DNA of 6,345 nucleotides from an uncultured Collinsella sp. (GCA_900550835.1 URTP01000116.1:1-6345), one strand, 5' to 3'. Positions 1 to 6,080 are shown, numbered from the stretch's first letter. Numbers and translations are program-made. Notes: a model not told the origin generated them from the letters alone.

Positions 1-78
1 CGCGGCGATGCGTTGGCGGCGGTGGTGACGGCGTTGCTGCTCATCTGCGTCATCGTCATCAATCTTCAACTTGTTTAG
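1..78 (+). CDS. C-terminal end of a probable membrane protein (partial)
   Basis: Frame 1 is open from the window edge to a TAG at 76-78 and gives 25 residues. After a short start (RGDALAAV) it becomes a strongly hydrophobic run, VVTALLLICVIVIN, and ends LQLV. This looks like the last transmembrane helix of an integral membrane protein with almost no cytoplasmic tail. An ABC-transporter permease is one possibility, but no family motif lies in the visible part, so no function is assigned. The stop lies 30 bases before the next start on the same strand, so it may be co-transcribed with the two flavin-fold genes downstream. Confidence 0.55.
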   Translation, partial: RGDALAAVVTALLLICVIVINLQLV

Positions 79-108
79 GCGCGATTCGAGCGCACGAAAG
101 GGGTCCCT

Positions 109-555
109 ATGACCGACAACGACCGCACGGCTCAGCTTGAGCGCGCCTGTTCGTATCTCAGACGCATTCCGGCGTGGTATCTAGCCACGACCGATGTGGC
201 CGACGGGCATCAGCCCCGCGTGAGGCCGTTTTCGTTTGCCATGGTCGATGACGGCAAGCTGTGGTTTTGCACCTCGCGCGATAAGGACGTGTGGACCGAG
301 CTCAGCGCGAACCCCAAGTTTGAGGTTTCGGGTTGGAAACCGGGGGAGTGTTGGATTGTGCTGACTGGCGAGGCCGCACTTGAGGACGACGCAGTTGCGA
401 GCGACAAGGTGCGTCAAGCGGGTTTTAAGCACATGGTGGGCATCGGCGAGGAACACGAGAGTGCCAACGACGGCCGCCTTGCTTTCTTTTCGGTCCGCAA
501 CATTGCCGCGCGCTTCTGTGATATCGACGGCAGCGAGGAGCGCCTGGAGCTCTAG
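109..555 (+). CDS. Pyridoxamine 5'-phosphate oxidase-like (split-barrel flavin-binding) protein, copy 1
   Basis: This 148-residue protein has the layout of small FMN-binding split-barrel proteins of the PNPOx-like superfamily. A short N-terminal helix leads into PAWYLATT (about residues 21-28), then QPRVRPFSFA (about 35-44), DGKLWFCTSRDKDVW (about 48-62) and NPKFEVSGW (68-76), the alternating strands of the barrel. Family members bind FMN, F420 or haem and include oxidases, reductases and NimA-type nitroimidazole reductases; the substrate here cannot be told. No signal peptide or membrane segment is seen, so it should be cytoplasmic. The ATG at 109 is preceded by GAAAGGGG at 96-103. It is followed after 44 bases by a paralogue about 50% identical by eye. 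True pyridoxamine-phosphate oxidases (PdxH) are longer, so a PdxH role is unlikely. Confidence 0.82.
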   Translation: MTDNDRTAQLERACSYLRRIPAWYLATTDVADGHQPRVRPFSFAMVDDGKLWFCTSRDKDVWTELSANPKFEVSGWKPGECWIVLTGEAALEDDAVASDKVRQAGFKHMVGIGEEHESANDGRLAFFSVRNIAARFCDIDGSEERLEL

Positions 556-589
556 CTCACACCAACCAGGCTCTCAAACTGGCTAGTAC

Positions 590-595
590 AGGAGG
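590..595 (+). promoter_or_regulatory. Ribosome binding site that decides the GTG start of the second flavin-fold gene
   Basis: A full AGGAGG lies four bases before GTG at 600. No in-frame ATG occurs until deep inside the fold, so the GTG start rests on this site and on the alignment with the upstream paralogue. Confidence 0.7.
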
Positions 596-599
596 AAAC

Positions 600-1010
600 G
601 TGGACGGATTGAATACGGTTTTGGAGTATCTGACGTCGGTGCCGGCGTGGTACTTGGCGACGAGCGTAGACGGGCAGCCACATGTACGTCCATTTTCGTT
701 TGCTCAGATTCAGGACGGCAAGCTGTGGTTTGTGACGGCGCGCACCAAAGACGTGTGGCAAGAGCTGCTGCAAAATCAGCGCTTTGAGGCCACGAGTTGG
801 TGGCCGGGCCATGGCTGGCTCATCTTGCGCGGGCGCGCCGGCTTGGATGACCGGGCTTTAGACGAAATGCGCGAAGCCGGGTGGAAGCATCTAGAGCGCC
901 TGGGCGAGCACTATGAGGGGCCTAACGACCCCACGCTCGTCTTCTTTAGCGTCGAGGATCCCGAGGCTTTTATCTGCAATCACGACGAATGGGTGCCGCT
1001 CGAGCTCTAG
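600..1010 (+). CDS. Pyridoxamine 5'-phosphate oxidase-like (split-barrel flavin-binding) protein, copy 2
   Basis: A 136-residue cytoplasmic protein starting at GTG 600. It repeats the landmarks of its upstream neighbour: VPAWYLATS, QPHVRPFSFA, DGKLWFVTARTKDVW, a W-x-PG turn, REAGWKH, a VFFSVED strand and a terminal LEL. A hand alignment finds about 68 identities over about 131 positions, roughly 50%, with gaps only near residues 21-24, around 79 and near the C-terminus. This supports an old tandem duplication with both copies kept. The family is the FMN-binding split barrel, and the specific cofactor and substrate are unknown. The 44-base gap to copy 1 and the strong hairpin after its stop suggest the two form the end of one transcription unit, separate from the arg genes. 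Confidence 0.82.
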   Translation: MDGLNTVLEYLTSVPAWYLATSVDGQPHVRPFSFAQIQDGKLWFVTARTKDVWQELLQNQRFEATSWWPGHGWLILRGRAGLDDRALDEMREAGWKHLERLGEHYEGPNDPTLVFFSVEDPEAFICNHDEWVPLEL

Positions 1011-1047
1011 CCAGCTGGCTCATCCTAACAACTTGGTTTTCGCATGG

Positions 1048-1101
1048 GCGGGCCCCGTATTGCCCGGCGCCGTTAGGAGCGCCGGTCAATACGGGGCCCG
1101 C
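1048..1101 (+). terminator. Long near-perfect stem-loop between the flavin-fold genes and argC; probable terminator
   Basis: The 15-base arm 1048-1062 is exactly complementary to 1087-1101. After one C/T mismatch (1063/1086) the stem continues with 7 more pairs (1064-1070 with 1079-1085) and closes on an 8-base loop. The total is 22 pairs in 54 nt. It sits 37 bases after the stop of the second flavin-fold gene and before the arg operator, where a terminator would insulate the operons. It lacks a clear following T tract (CTCCATTTGT follows), so factor-independent termination is not certain. It could instead be a dispersed palindromic repeat. Confidence 0.6.
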
Positions 1102-1144
1102 TCCATTTGTCAATTCCTTCAAGCGAATGTGTCGGGAATGTTTC

Positions 1145-1162
1145 AATGCATGAATATGCAAG
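1145..1162 (+). promoter_or_regulatory. ARG box 1 (ArgR operator candidate) upstream of argC
   Basis: TGCATGAATATGCA at 1147-1160 is a perfect TGCAT-N4-ATGCA dyad centred at 1153.5. This is the shape of ArgR/AhrC arginine-repressor half-sites, and CATGAAT also matches the Bacillus-type box. With the next dyad it forms an inverted repeat upstream of the arginine genes. Arginine-dependent repression is inferred from position and motif. Confidence 0.7.
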
Positions 1163-1165
1163 CCA

Positions 1166-1183
1166 TTTACGTATTCATGCATC
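1166..1183 (+). promoter_or_regulatory. ARG box 2 (ArgR operator candidate) upstream of argC
   Basis: The dyad at 1168-1181 is TACGTATTCATGCA, centred at 1174.5, a weaker copy of box 1. Segment 1167-1182 is the inverted repeat of 1146-1161 with 14 of 16 positions matching. The 21-bp centre-to-centre distance equals two 18-bp boxes with a 3-bp spacer, the arrangement known for hexameric ArgR operators. Confidence 0.65.
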
Positions 1184-1186
1184 TTT

Positions 1187-1216
1187 TGGTGCTAAAGTTT
1201 CAACCCACTTCATAAT
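1187..1216 (+). promoter_or_regulatory. Candidate argC promoter
   Basis: TTGGTG (1187-1192) and CATAAT (1211-1216) are spaced 18 bp and lie immediately downstream of the ARG-box pair, about 50 bases before argC. The -10 matches 5 of 6 consensus bases but the -35 only about half, so this is a best guess. Initiation would fall near 1223, giving a short leader. Confidence 0.35.
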
Positions 1217-1267
1217 GACCGCTGCGAAATGCGCATCGGTGCATAAATCGCAGACAAGGAGTCTGAT

Positions 1268-2338
1268 ATGTCTTTGAAGGTTGGAATCGTCGGCGCGGCT
1301 GGATATGCCGGAGCCGAGCTCATTCGCCTCGTCCTCGGTCACCCCGAGTTTGAACTTGCTGCCATTACGTCCAACGCCGATGCCGGCCAGCCGTTGTCTG
1401 CGGTGTACCCGAGCTTCACCGGCATAAGCGATCTTGTCTTCACGACGCATGATGCCCCCGAGCTCAAGAACTGCGACGCGGTCTTTTTGGCCGTGCCGCA
1501 CACGGCTGCCATGGCACAGGTGCCCGCGCTGCTTGCATCGGGCGTCTCCTGCATTGATCTCTCGGCCGACTACCGCCTGAACGACGCATCTGTCTTTGAG
1601 GCTTGGTATGCCGCCGAGCACACGAGCCCCGAGCTGCTCAAGACCCGTGCCTTCGGTCTGCCCGAGCTGTTCTGCCAGGACTTGGAGACCGCCGCATCCG
1701 ACCATGCCGACGGCAAACCCGTGCTGGTCGCCTGCGCCGGTTGCTATCCCACCGCAACGAGCCTTGCCGCCGCGCCCGCCGTGCGCGCGGGCTGGGTGGC
1801 CGAGAACGGTCCTGTGATTGTCGATGCCATTAGCGGCGTGACGGGCGCCGGTAAGTCCTGCAACGCCCGCACCCATTTTTGCAGCGCCGACGAGAACTTG
1901 GAGGCCTACGGCGTGGGCAAGCATCGCCACACGCCCGAGATTGAGCAAATCCTTGGTCTGACCGATCGCGTCGTCTTTACCCCGCACCTGGCACCGCTCA
2001 AGCGCGGCCTGCTCTCCACGGTGACGCTGCCGCTTACGCCGCAGGCTCTCGACACGCTGGCTCTTGAGGATGTCGTCGACCATTACAAGCAGTTCTACGC
2101 CGGTCGCACCTTCGTACGCGTACTCGATGCCGGTCAGCAGCCCAAGACGGCTTCGATCGTCGGCACCAACGCTGCCCAGATTGGCCTCGCGCTCAACAAG
2201 CGCGCGGGCATGCTGGTGGCGACGGGCGCCATCGACAATCTGTGCAAGGGCGCTGCGGGCCAAGCGGTCCAGTGCGCCAATATCGTCTTTGGCTTTGACG
2301 AGCGACGAGGCTTGCCCACAGTGGCGTGCCCGGTGTAG
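1268..2338 (+). CDS. argC: N-acetyl-gamma-glutamyl-phosphate reductase
   Basis: This enzyme reduces N-acetyl-glutamyl-5-phosphate with NADPH to the semialdehyde, the third step of cytoplasmic arginine synthesis. The 356 residues fit the usual length of about 345. The N-terminal Rossmann fingerprint is VGIVGAAGYAGAEL (from about residue 5). The active-site thiol is Cys159 in GCYPTAT; the residues before it are CA rather than the commoner NP. SAVSGVTGAGK-type sequence (here DAISGVTGAGK) follows, and the conserved histidine motif is HRHTPEIEQ with His219. The C-terminal part has GTNAAQIGL and IDNLCKGAAGQAVQ, the family's DNL-KGAAGQA signature. AAGGAG at 1256-1261 sits six bases before the ATG, which sets the start. 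It is the first gene after the ARG boxes, so it is probably the arginine-repressed lead gene of argCJBD. Nothing appears damaged. Confidence 0.97.
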   Translation: MSLKVGIVGAAGYAGAELIRLVLGHPEFELAAITSNADAGQPLSAVYPSFTGISDLVFTTHDAPELKNCDAVFLAVPHTAAMAQVPALLASGVSCIDLSADYRLNDASVFEAWYAAEHTSPELLKTRAFGLPELFCQDLETAASDHADGKPVLVACAGCYPTATSLAAAPAVRAGWVAENGPVIVDAISGVTGAGKSCNARTHFCSADENLEAYGVGKHRHTPEIEQILGLTDRVVFTPHLAPLKRGLLSTVTLPLTPQALDTLALEDVVDHYKQFYAGRTFVRVLDAGQQPKTASIVGTNAAQIGLALNKRAGMLVATGAIDNLCKGAAGQAVQCANIVFGFDERRGLPTVACPV

Positions 2339-2374
2339 CACATTCGATTGTTAACGATTTGGTAGTCGGGCATC

Positions 2375-2390
2375 GAGTGGGGCGCCACTC
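2375..2390 (+). other. Small stem-loop in the argC-argJ gap
   Basis: GAGTGG (2375-2380) pairs perfectly with CCACTC (2385-2390) across a GGCG loop. It lies 36 bases after the argC stop. No T tract follows directly, so it is more likely an mRNA processing or stability element than a full terminator. Confidence 0.35.
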
Positions 2391-2440
2391 TTGAGCTGGT
2401 CTCATGATCACGACTGGCATGGCGCACCAACCGATGTCCG

Positions 2441-2447
2441 TTTTTTT
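2441..2447 (+). other. T7 tract just ahead of argJ
   Basis: Seven consecutive T residues follow a weak GGCAT...ATGTC stem (2417-2421 with 2434-2438, one G-U pair). They lie 10 bases before the argJ ribosome site. This could act as a leaky internal terminator between argC and argJ, but the stem is poor and an incidental homopolymer is equally possible. Confidence 0.2.
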
Positions 2448-2473
2448 GTTTGACATAAGGAGTCATAAAGACG

Positions 2474-3742
2474 ATGAATACCGAGCTGTTTGATATCAAG
2501 ATTCGCGCCGTCGAGGGTGGCGTTACGGCTGCGGCTGGTTTTAAAGCCGCAGGCATCCACGCTGGGTTCCGCAAGAATCCCGAGCGCCTGGATTACGCGC
2601 TCGTCGTGCCCGATAAACCCTGTCCCGGTGCCGGCGTGTTTACCGCCAATCGCTTTTGCGCGGCGCCCGTGCAGGTGAGCCGTGCCAACCTGGGCGGTAC
2701 CGACAAGGGCTACGGTATCATCGCCGGCGTTTCGGTCAACTCTGGCAATGCCAACGCCGCCACGGGTGAGACCGGCCTTGCATGCGCGCGCGAGACGTGC
2801 AGCATCGCATCGCAGGTCATCGGCTGCGAGCCCCAGCAGATTCTGGTTGCCTCCACGGGTGTGATTGGCCAGATTCTGCCGATCGACACGTTTGAGACCG
2901 CCATTCCTGCTGCCTACGAGGCACTCTCCGCCCACGGTGGCGCCGATGCCGCTCGCGCCATCATGACGACCGACACGCACTCCAAGGAGTACGCCGTATC
3001 CTACGTCAGTGAGGCTGCGGGTCATGCGGACAATGTCTATACGGTAGGCGGAATGTGCAAGGGCTCGGGCATGATCATGCCCAACATGGCCACCATGATC
3101 GCAGTTATCACCACCGATGCCCCCGTCGAGCCTGCGGCGCTTCATGCCCTGCTGCTCTCGACCGTCAAGCAGACCTTTAACAAGGTAACGGTCGATTCCG
3201 ACACCTCGACCAACGACACCTGCATCATGCTTGCCTCCGGCGTCGCTGCCGCAGATGCCGAGCCTATCGTCGAGGGCTCCGATGCCTTTGACGAGTTGGC
3301 ATTTGCCGTGCACGAGGTGTGCGAGAGCCTGGCGCGCAATATCGCCGCCGATGGTGAGGGCGCATCTAAGCTTGTTACGGTCAACGTTACCGGCGCCGTG
3401 AACGACGAGGAGGCCGATATCGCCGCCCGTGCCGTTGCCAACTCGCCGCTCGTTAAGACCTGCATCGCCGGCCACGACTGCAACTGGGGCCGCGTTGCCA
3501 TGGCGCTTGGCAAGTGCGGCGTGAAGTTTAATCAGGAAGACGTTTCCATCGACATGATGGGCATGCCCGTCTGCCGTGACGGCCTGACCGTTCCCTTTGA
3601 CGAGGACGAGGCTCTGCGACGTTTTGAGGCGCCCGAGATCGTGATCTCGGCCGACCTGGGCGCGGGCGACGCGGCGACCACCGTGTGGACTTGTGACCTC
3701 ACGCACGAGTACATCTCCATTAACGGCGACTACCGTTCCTAG
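2474..3742 (+). CDS. argJ: Bifunctional glutamate N-acetyltransferase / ornithine acetyltransferase
   Basis: ArgJ moves the acetyl group from N-acetylornithine to glutamate, releasing ornithine and regenerating N-acetylglutamate. Some family members also use acetyl-CoA. The 422 residues are close to the family's usual 400-410. The hallmark self-cleavage site is present: KGSGMIMPNMATM, with cleavage expected between Ala206 and Thr207, making Thr207 the N-terminal nucleophile of the beta chain. Other family segments are SGNANAATG near the N-terminus, STGVIGQ (oxyanion region), DSDTSTNDT, GHDCNWGR and the conserved C-terminal end INGDYRS. AAGGAG at 2457-2462 lies 11 bases before the ATG, a little far but the only good site. 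No argA is visible in the window, consistent with the cyclic pathway. Whether this enzyme is mono- or bifunctional cannot be read from the sequence. Confidence 0.97.
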   Translation: MNTELFDIKIRAVEGGVTAAAGFKAAGIHAGFRKNPERLDYALVVPDKPCPGAGVFTANRFCAAPVQVSRANLGGTDKGYGIIAGVSVNSGNANAATGETGLACARETCSIASQVIGCEPQQILVASTGVIGQILPIDTFETAIPAAYEALSAHGGADAARAIMTTDTHSKEYAVSYVSEAAGHADNVYTVGGMCKGSGMIMPNMATMIAVITTDAPVEPAALHALLLSTVKQTFNKVTVDSDTSTNDTCIMLASGVAAADAEPIVEGSDAFDELAFAVHEVCESLARNIAADGEGASKLVTVNVTGAVNDEEADIAARAVANSPLVKTCIAGHDCNWGRVAMALGKCGVKFNQEDVSIDMMGMPVCRDGLTVPFDEDEALRRFEAPEIVISADLGAGDAATTVWTCDLTHEYISINGDYRS

Positions 3743-3823
3743 ATTCCAGGCACGCTGCGCATCTTGCCGCGATTGCGGACAGCGGAGCACGGCGCGATAA
3801 CGATACGAAAGACGAGGCAGATT

Positions 3824-4804
3824 ATGAAATTCGCACGCGATTGTCGTTCGAACGAATCCAACGAAGCAACCGCGCAGCTGCTGTTCGAAGCGCTGCCGTG
3901 GATTAAGAACCTGACCGGTAAGACGGTTGTTATCAAATATGGCGGAGCCGCCATGGTTGATGAGCAGCTGCGCCGCGACGTGATGAGCGACATCGTGCTG
4001 CTCAAGATCATCGGCATGCGCCCCGTCATCGTGCATGGCGGCGGCAAGGCTATCAACGAGGCGCTGAGCCATTACGATATTCCCGTCGAGTTTAAGAACG
4101 GCCAGCGCGCGACCACGCCGGCGACTATGGATATCGTGCGCGAGGTGCTGGGCGGCAAGGTTAACCAGGAGCTGGTTGCCGCCATCAACCACCACGGCAA
4201 CCTGGCCGTGGGCGTGTCGGGCAGCGATGCGGGCACGCTCATCGCCGAGCCGCTCGACCCCGAGCTCGGTCGCGTGGGCAAAGTGACGCACGTTAACACC
4301 GACTATATCGAGCGCTTACTCGATAGCGAGTACATCCCCGTTATCGCTACCGTCGCGGCGGGGGAGGACGGCGGTTTCTTCAACATCAACGCCGATACCG
4401 CCGCCGGTGCCGTTGCGGCAGCGCTCCACGCGCACAAGGCGATCTTTTTGACCGACGTCGACGGCCTGTACAAGGACTTTAGCGATAAAGACTCACTCAT
4501 CTCCAACCTAACACTCGACGAGGTTAACGAAATGCTCTACGGCGGCGAGGTCGATAAGGGCATGATTCCCAAGCTGCGCGCGGCCGTCGATGCGCTTGCC
4601 GGCGGCGTATTTCGCGCTCACATCATCAACGGCACCACGCCGCATTCGCTGCTGCTGGAGCTGCTGACCGATGCCGGCGTCGGCACCGTGATCCATTCCA
4701 CCGAGACGGCTTACGAGTTCGATACGCATCCGCATCCGCTTTCGACGTTTGCTGCGCGTCTGACCGAGAACCTCGACGAGGTCGAGAAGCTTCAGACGGT
4801 CTAA
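3824..4804 (+). CDS. argB: Acetylglutamate kinase
   Basis: ArgB phosphorylates N-acetylglutamate with ATP, the second pathway step and usually the point of arginine feedback. Visible amino-acid-kinase motifs are VIKYGGAAM with Lys38, VHGGGKAIN (Gly72-Gly74, Lys75), VGVSGSDAG, NINADTAAGAVAAAL, FLTDVDGLY and DKGMIPKL. The frame stays open upstream to a TTG at 3764, but ATG 3824 is chosen: it has GAGG six bases before it and begins directly at the N-terminal helix, giving 326 residues. The extra N-terminal helix (about residues 1-28, ending FEALPWIKNLTGK) is the feature of the hexameric, arginine-inhibited class, so feedback inhibition is likely by family knowledge. About 35 residues follow the usual GVGTVI end, with a His/Pro-rich turn and an acidic helix, making it longer than most kinases of this family. 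It sits 81 bases after argJ. Confidence 0.95.
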   Translation: MKFARDCRSNESNEATAQLLFEALPWIKNLTGKTVVIKYGGAAMVDEQLRRDVMSDIVLLKIIGMRPVIVHGGGKAINEALSHYDIPVEFKNGQRATTPATMDIVREVLGGKVNQELVAAINHHGNLAVGVSGSDAGTLIAEPLDPELGRVGKVTHVNTDYIERLLDSEYIPVIATVAAGEDGGFFNINADTAAGAVAAALHAHKAIFLTDVDGLYKDFSDKDSLISNLTLDEVNEMLYGGEVDKGMIPKLRAAVDALAGGVFRAHIINGTTPHSLLLELLTDAGVGTVIHSTETAYEFDTHPHPLSTFAARLTENLDEVEKLQTV

Positions 4805-4842
4805 CTGACCCGCAGCCGCCCCATTTCTGCACCCATAGGCCT

Positions 4843-4856
4843 GCGCCGTCCGGCGC
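4843..4856 (+). other. Short GC-rich stem-loop in the argB-argD gap
   Basis: GCGCC (4843-4847) pairs with GGCGC (4852-4856) around GTCC. It lies 38 bases after the argB stop and 6 bases before the argD ribosome site. No T tract follows, so termination is not expected. It may be incidental in this GC-rich spacer. Confidence 0.2.
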
Positions 4857-4873
4857 TCAACGAAAGGCATCCC

Positions 4874-6058
4874 ATGTCACTTGCAGCTCAGCAATCGCTT
4901 GAATCCCATTACGTTATGCATACCTTTGGCCGCTCTCCGGTCGAGTTTGTCGAGGGTCACGGCATGAAGCTCACCGGCGACGATGGTCGTGAGTACCTCG
5001 ACTTTCTTGCCGGCATCGGCGTGTGCAGCCTAGGTCATGGCGACCCGGCTGTGCTCTCGGCGCTCGAGGCACAGACCAAAAAGCTCATGCATGTCTCCAA
5101 TTACTTCTACATCGAGCAGCGTGGACAGGTCGCGGCGCTGCTGTCCAAGCTTGCCAACGACGACTTAGATGGTGCACGCGTGCTTGCCGATGCCATTGCC
5201 GCCGGCGATGAGACCACGGCAGCTGCTCTTGGTGCCCCGGCTGCGGATGAGCAGGTTTGGGAGACCTTCTTTGCCAACTCCGGCGCCGAGGCCAACGAGG
5301 GCTCGATGAAGCTCGCGCGCCTGTACGCCAAGCGTGCCGGTAACGGCGGCAACACTATCGTGTGCATGCGCGGCGGCTTCCACGGCCGTACGCTCGAGAC
5401 CATTGCCGCCACCATGCAGGATTGGCTGCAGGATAGTTTCCGCCCGCTGCCGGGTGGCTTTGTGGCCTGTACGCCCAACGATATCAATGAACTGCGTGCG
5501 ATCTTTAAGCAGCTGGGGAGCGAAATATGTGCCGTGATGCTCGAGCCGATCCAGGGGGAGAGCGGTGTGCACCCCATGACCGAGGAGTTTATGGCGGCAG
5601 CGCGCGACCTGGCACACGAAGTGGGCACCGTGCTTATAGCCGACGAGGTCCAGTGCGGCATCTTCCGCTCCGGCAAGCCGTTTGCATTCCAAACCTATGG
5701 CGTGGAACCCGACATCATGAGCCTTGCCAAGGGCATTGCCGATGGCGTGCCCATGGGTGCCGTCGTAGCAAAGAAGGAGATTGCCGACGTGTTTAAGCCG
5801 GGCGACCACGGCTCGACCTTTGGCGGTAGCTGCTTGGCTGTCGCGGCGGGCGCCGCGACGCTCCCGCCGTCCGCAGACGGCGAATCCCCCGCTGAGGTTC
5901 AGCGGAAAACTCCCCGCCCGTCAGGGGCGAACACGCTAACGCAGTTCGCACACCCCGGCTTTCCGGTGCAGAAAAGGAGCCGCCCGTCAGGGGCGAACCC
6001 GCCTGCGGCAGTTCGTGTACCCCGCTCAGCCGGTGCAGAAAAATCCGTGCCGAATTGA
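4874..6058 (+). CDS. argD: Acetylornithine aminotransferase, C-terminally truncated with a 64-residue foreign tail
   Basis: ArgD transaminates N-acetylglutamate semialdehyde with glutamate, using PLP, to give N-acetylornithine. It is a class-III aminotransferase of about 400 residues. The first 330 residues are canonical: NSGAEANEG (135-143) for the cofactor phosphate, GGFHGRT (167-173), EPIQGESG (224-231), ADEVQCG with Asp257, the Schiff-base Lys286 in SLAKG, and HGSTFGG with Thr315. From about Leu330 (base 5863) similarity stops and a Pro/Ser/Arg-rich tail encoded by hairpin repeats runs to TGA 6056-6058. The C-terminal small domain, roughly 70-100 residues, is absent, so the product is probably inactive despite its intact active-site lysine. 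Residues 94-127 form an Ala/Asp-rich insertion compared with E. coli-type ArgD. AAAGG at 4863-4867 supports the ATG. Read it as a gene disrupted by insertion or by an assembly join. Confidence 0.9.
   Translation: MSLAAQQSLESHYVMHTFGRSPVEFVEGHGMKLTGDDGREYLDFLAGIGVCSLGHGDPAVLSALEAQTKKLMHVSNYFYIEQRGQVAALLSKLANDDLDGARVLADAIAAGDETTAAALGAPAADEQVWETFFANSGAEANEGSMKLARLYAKRAGNGGNTIVCMRGGFHGRTLETIAATMQDWLQDSFRPLPGGFVACTPNDINELRAIFKQLGSEICAVMLEPIQGESGVHPMTEEFMAAARDLAHEVGTVLIADEVQCGIFRSGKPFAFQTYGVEPDIMSLAKGIADGVPMGAVVAKKEIADVFKPGDHGSTFGGSCLAVAAGAATLPPSADGESPAEVQRKTPRPSGANTLTQFAHPGFPVQKRSRPSGANPPAAVRVPRSAGAEKSVPN
5865..5905 (+). repeat. Degenerate first unit of the hairpin repeat cluster
   Basis: Two perfect stem-loops stand side by side: CGCCGTC (5865-5871) with GACGGCG (5876-5882) around CGCA, and CCGCTGA (5889-5895) with TCAGCGG (5899-5905) around GGT, followed by GAAAA-like sequence. 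The layout (GC stem, CGAA, second stem, AAAA) is that of the two longer units that follow, so this seems a diverged, shorter copy. It begins at the point where argD similarity ends. Confidence 0.6.
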
Positions 6059-6072
6059 TAAATCAAATTCAT
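5899..6072 (-). other. Candidate leftward 57-codon open frame across the repeats
   Basis: On the minus strand an ATG at 6072-6070 opens a frame of 57 codons to TGA at 5901-5899. The predicted peptide begins MNLIYQFGTDF and carries FAPDGR twice, once per repeat unit, because the unit spacing of the first motif (66 bp) is a multiple of three. Two cysteines in GCANC stand between them. A TTGACA/TATGCT promoter lies just upstream, but it would start RNA only about two bases before the ATG and there is no ribosome site. It is more likely a by-product of the repeats than a gene. Confidence 0.15.
5914..6043 (+). repeat. Two-copy tandem repeat of about 66-67 bp with internal stem-loops
   Basis: The 19-mer CCGCCCGTCAGGGGCGAAC occurs at 5914-5932 and again at 5980-5998. 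Later in each unit GCAGTTCG recurs at 5941 and 6008, and CCGGTGCAGAAAA at 5963-5975 and 6030-6042, with one-base drift. Each unit opens with a CGCCC-N5-GGGCG stem-loop and ends with a weaker CCGG stem followed by AAAA. The arrangement resembles REP-type or clustered palindromic intergenic repeats. It is read through as the tail of the broken argD. Confidence 0.8.
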
Positions 6073-6080
6073 CTAATTAA

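Noticed and set aside
1009..1020. Perfect 12-bp palindrome AGCCAGCTGGCT over the stop of the second flavin-fold gene
   Set aside because: With no loop space it forms a poor RNA hairpin. It is short enough to be incidental next to the much stronger stem at 1048-1101.
1175..2341. A 388-codon minus-strand open frame antisense to argC
   Set aside because: It is a codon-bias shadow of argC with no domain signature, and it runs through the argC operator region.
3764..3823. Upstream TTG start for argB adding 20 residues
   Set aside because: No ribosome site precedes it and the extra residues are not part of the family, while ATG 3824 has GAGG at good spacing and begins at the known N-terminal helix.
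2408..4291. A 627-codon minus-strand open frame across argJ and argB
   Set aside because: It lies wholly antisense to two unmistakable enzymes, has a His/Gly/Arg/Asp-rich composition typical of antisense frames in GC-rich genes, shows no recognisable domain and lacks a supported start.
5865..6043. CRISPR array
   Set aside because: There are only two good units of about 66 bp, related along their whole length. Distinct unique spacers between short identical repeats are absent.
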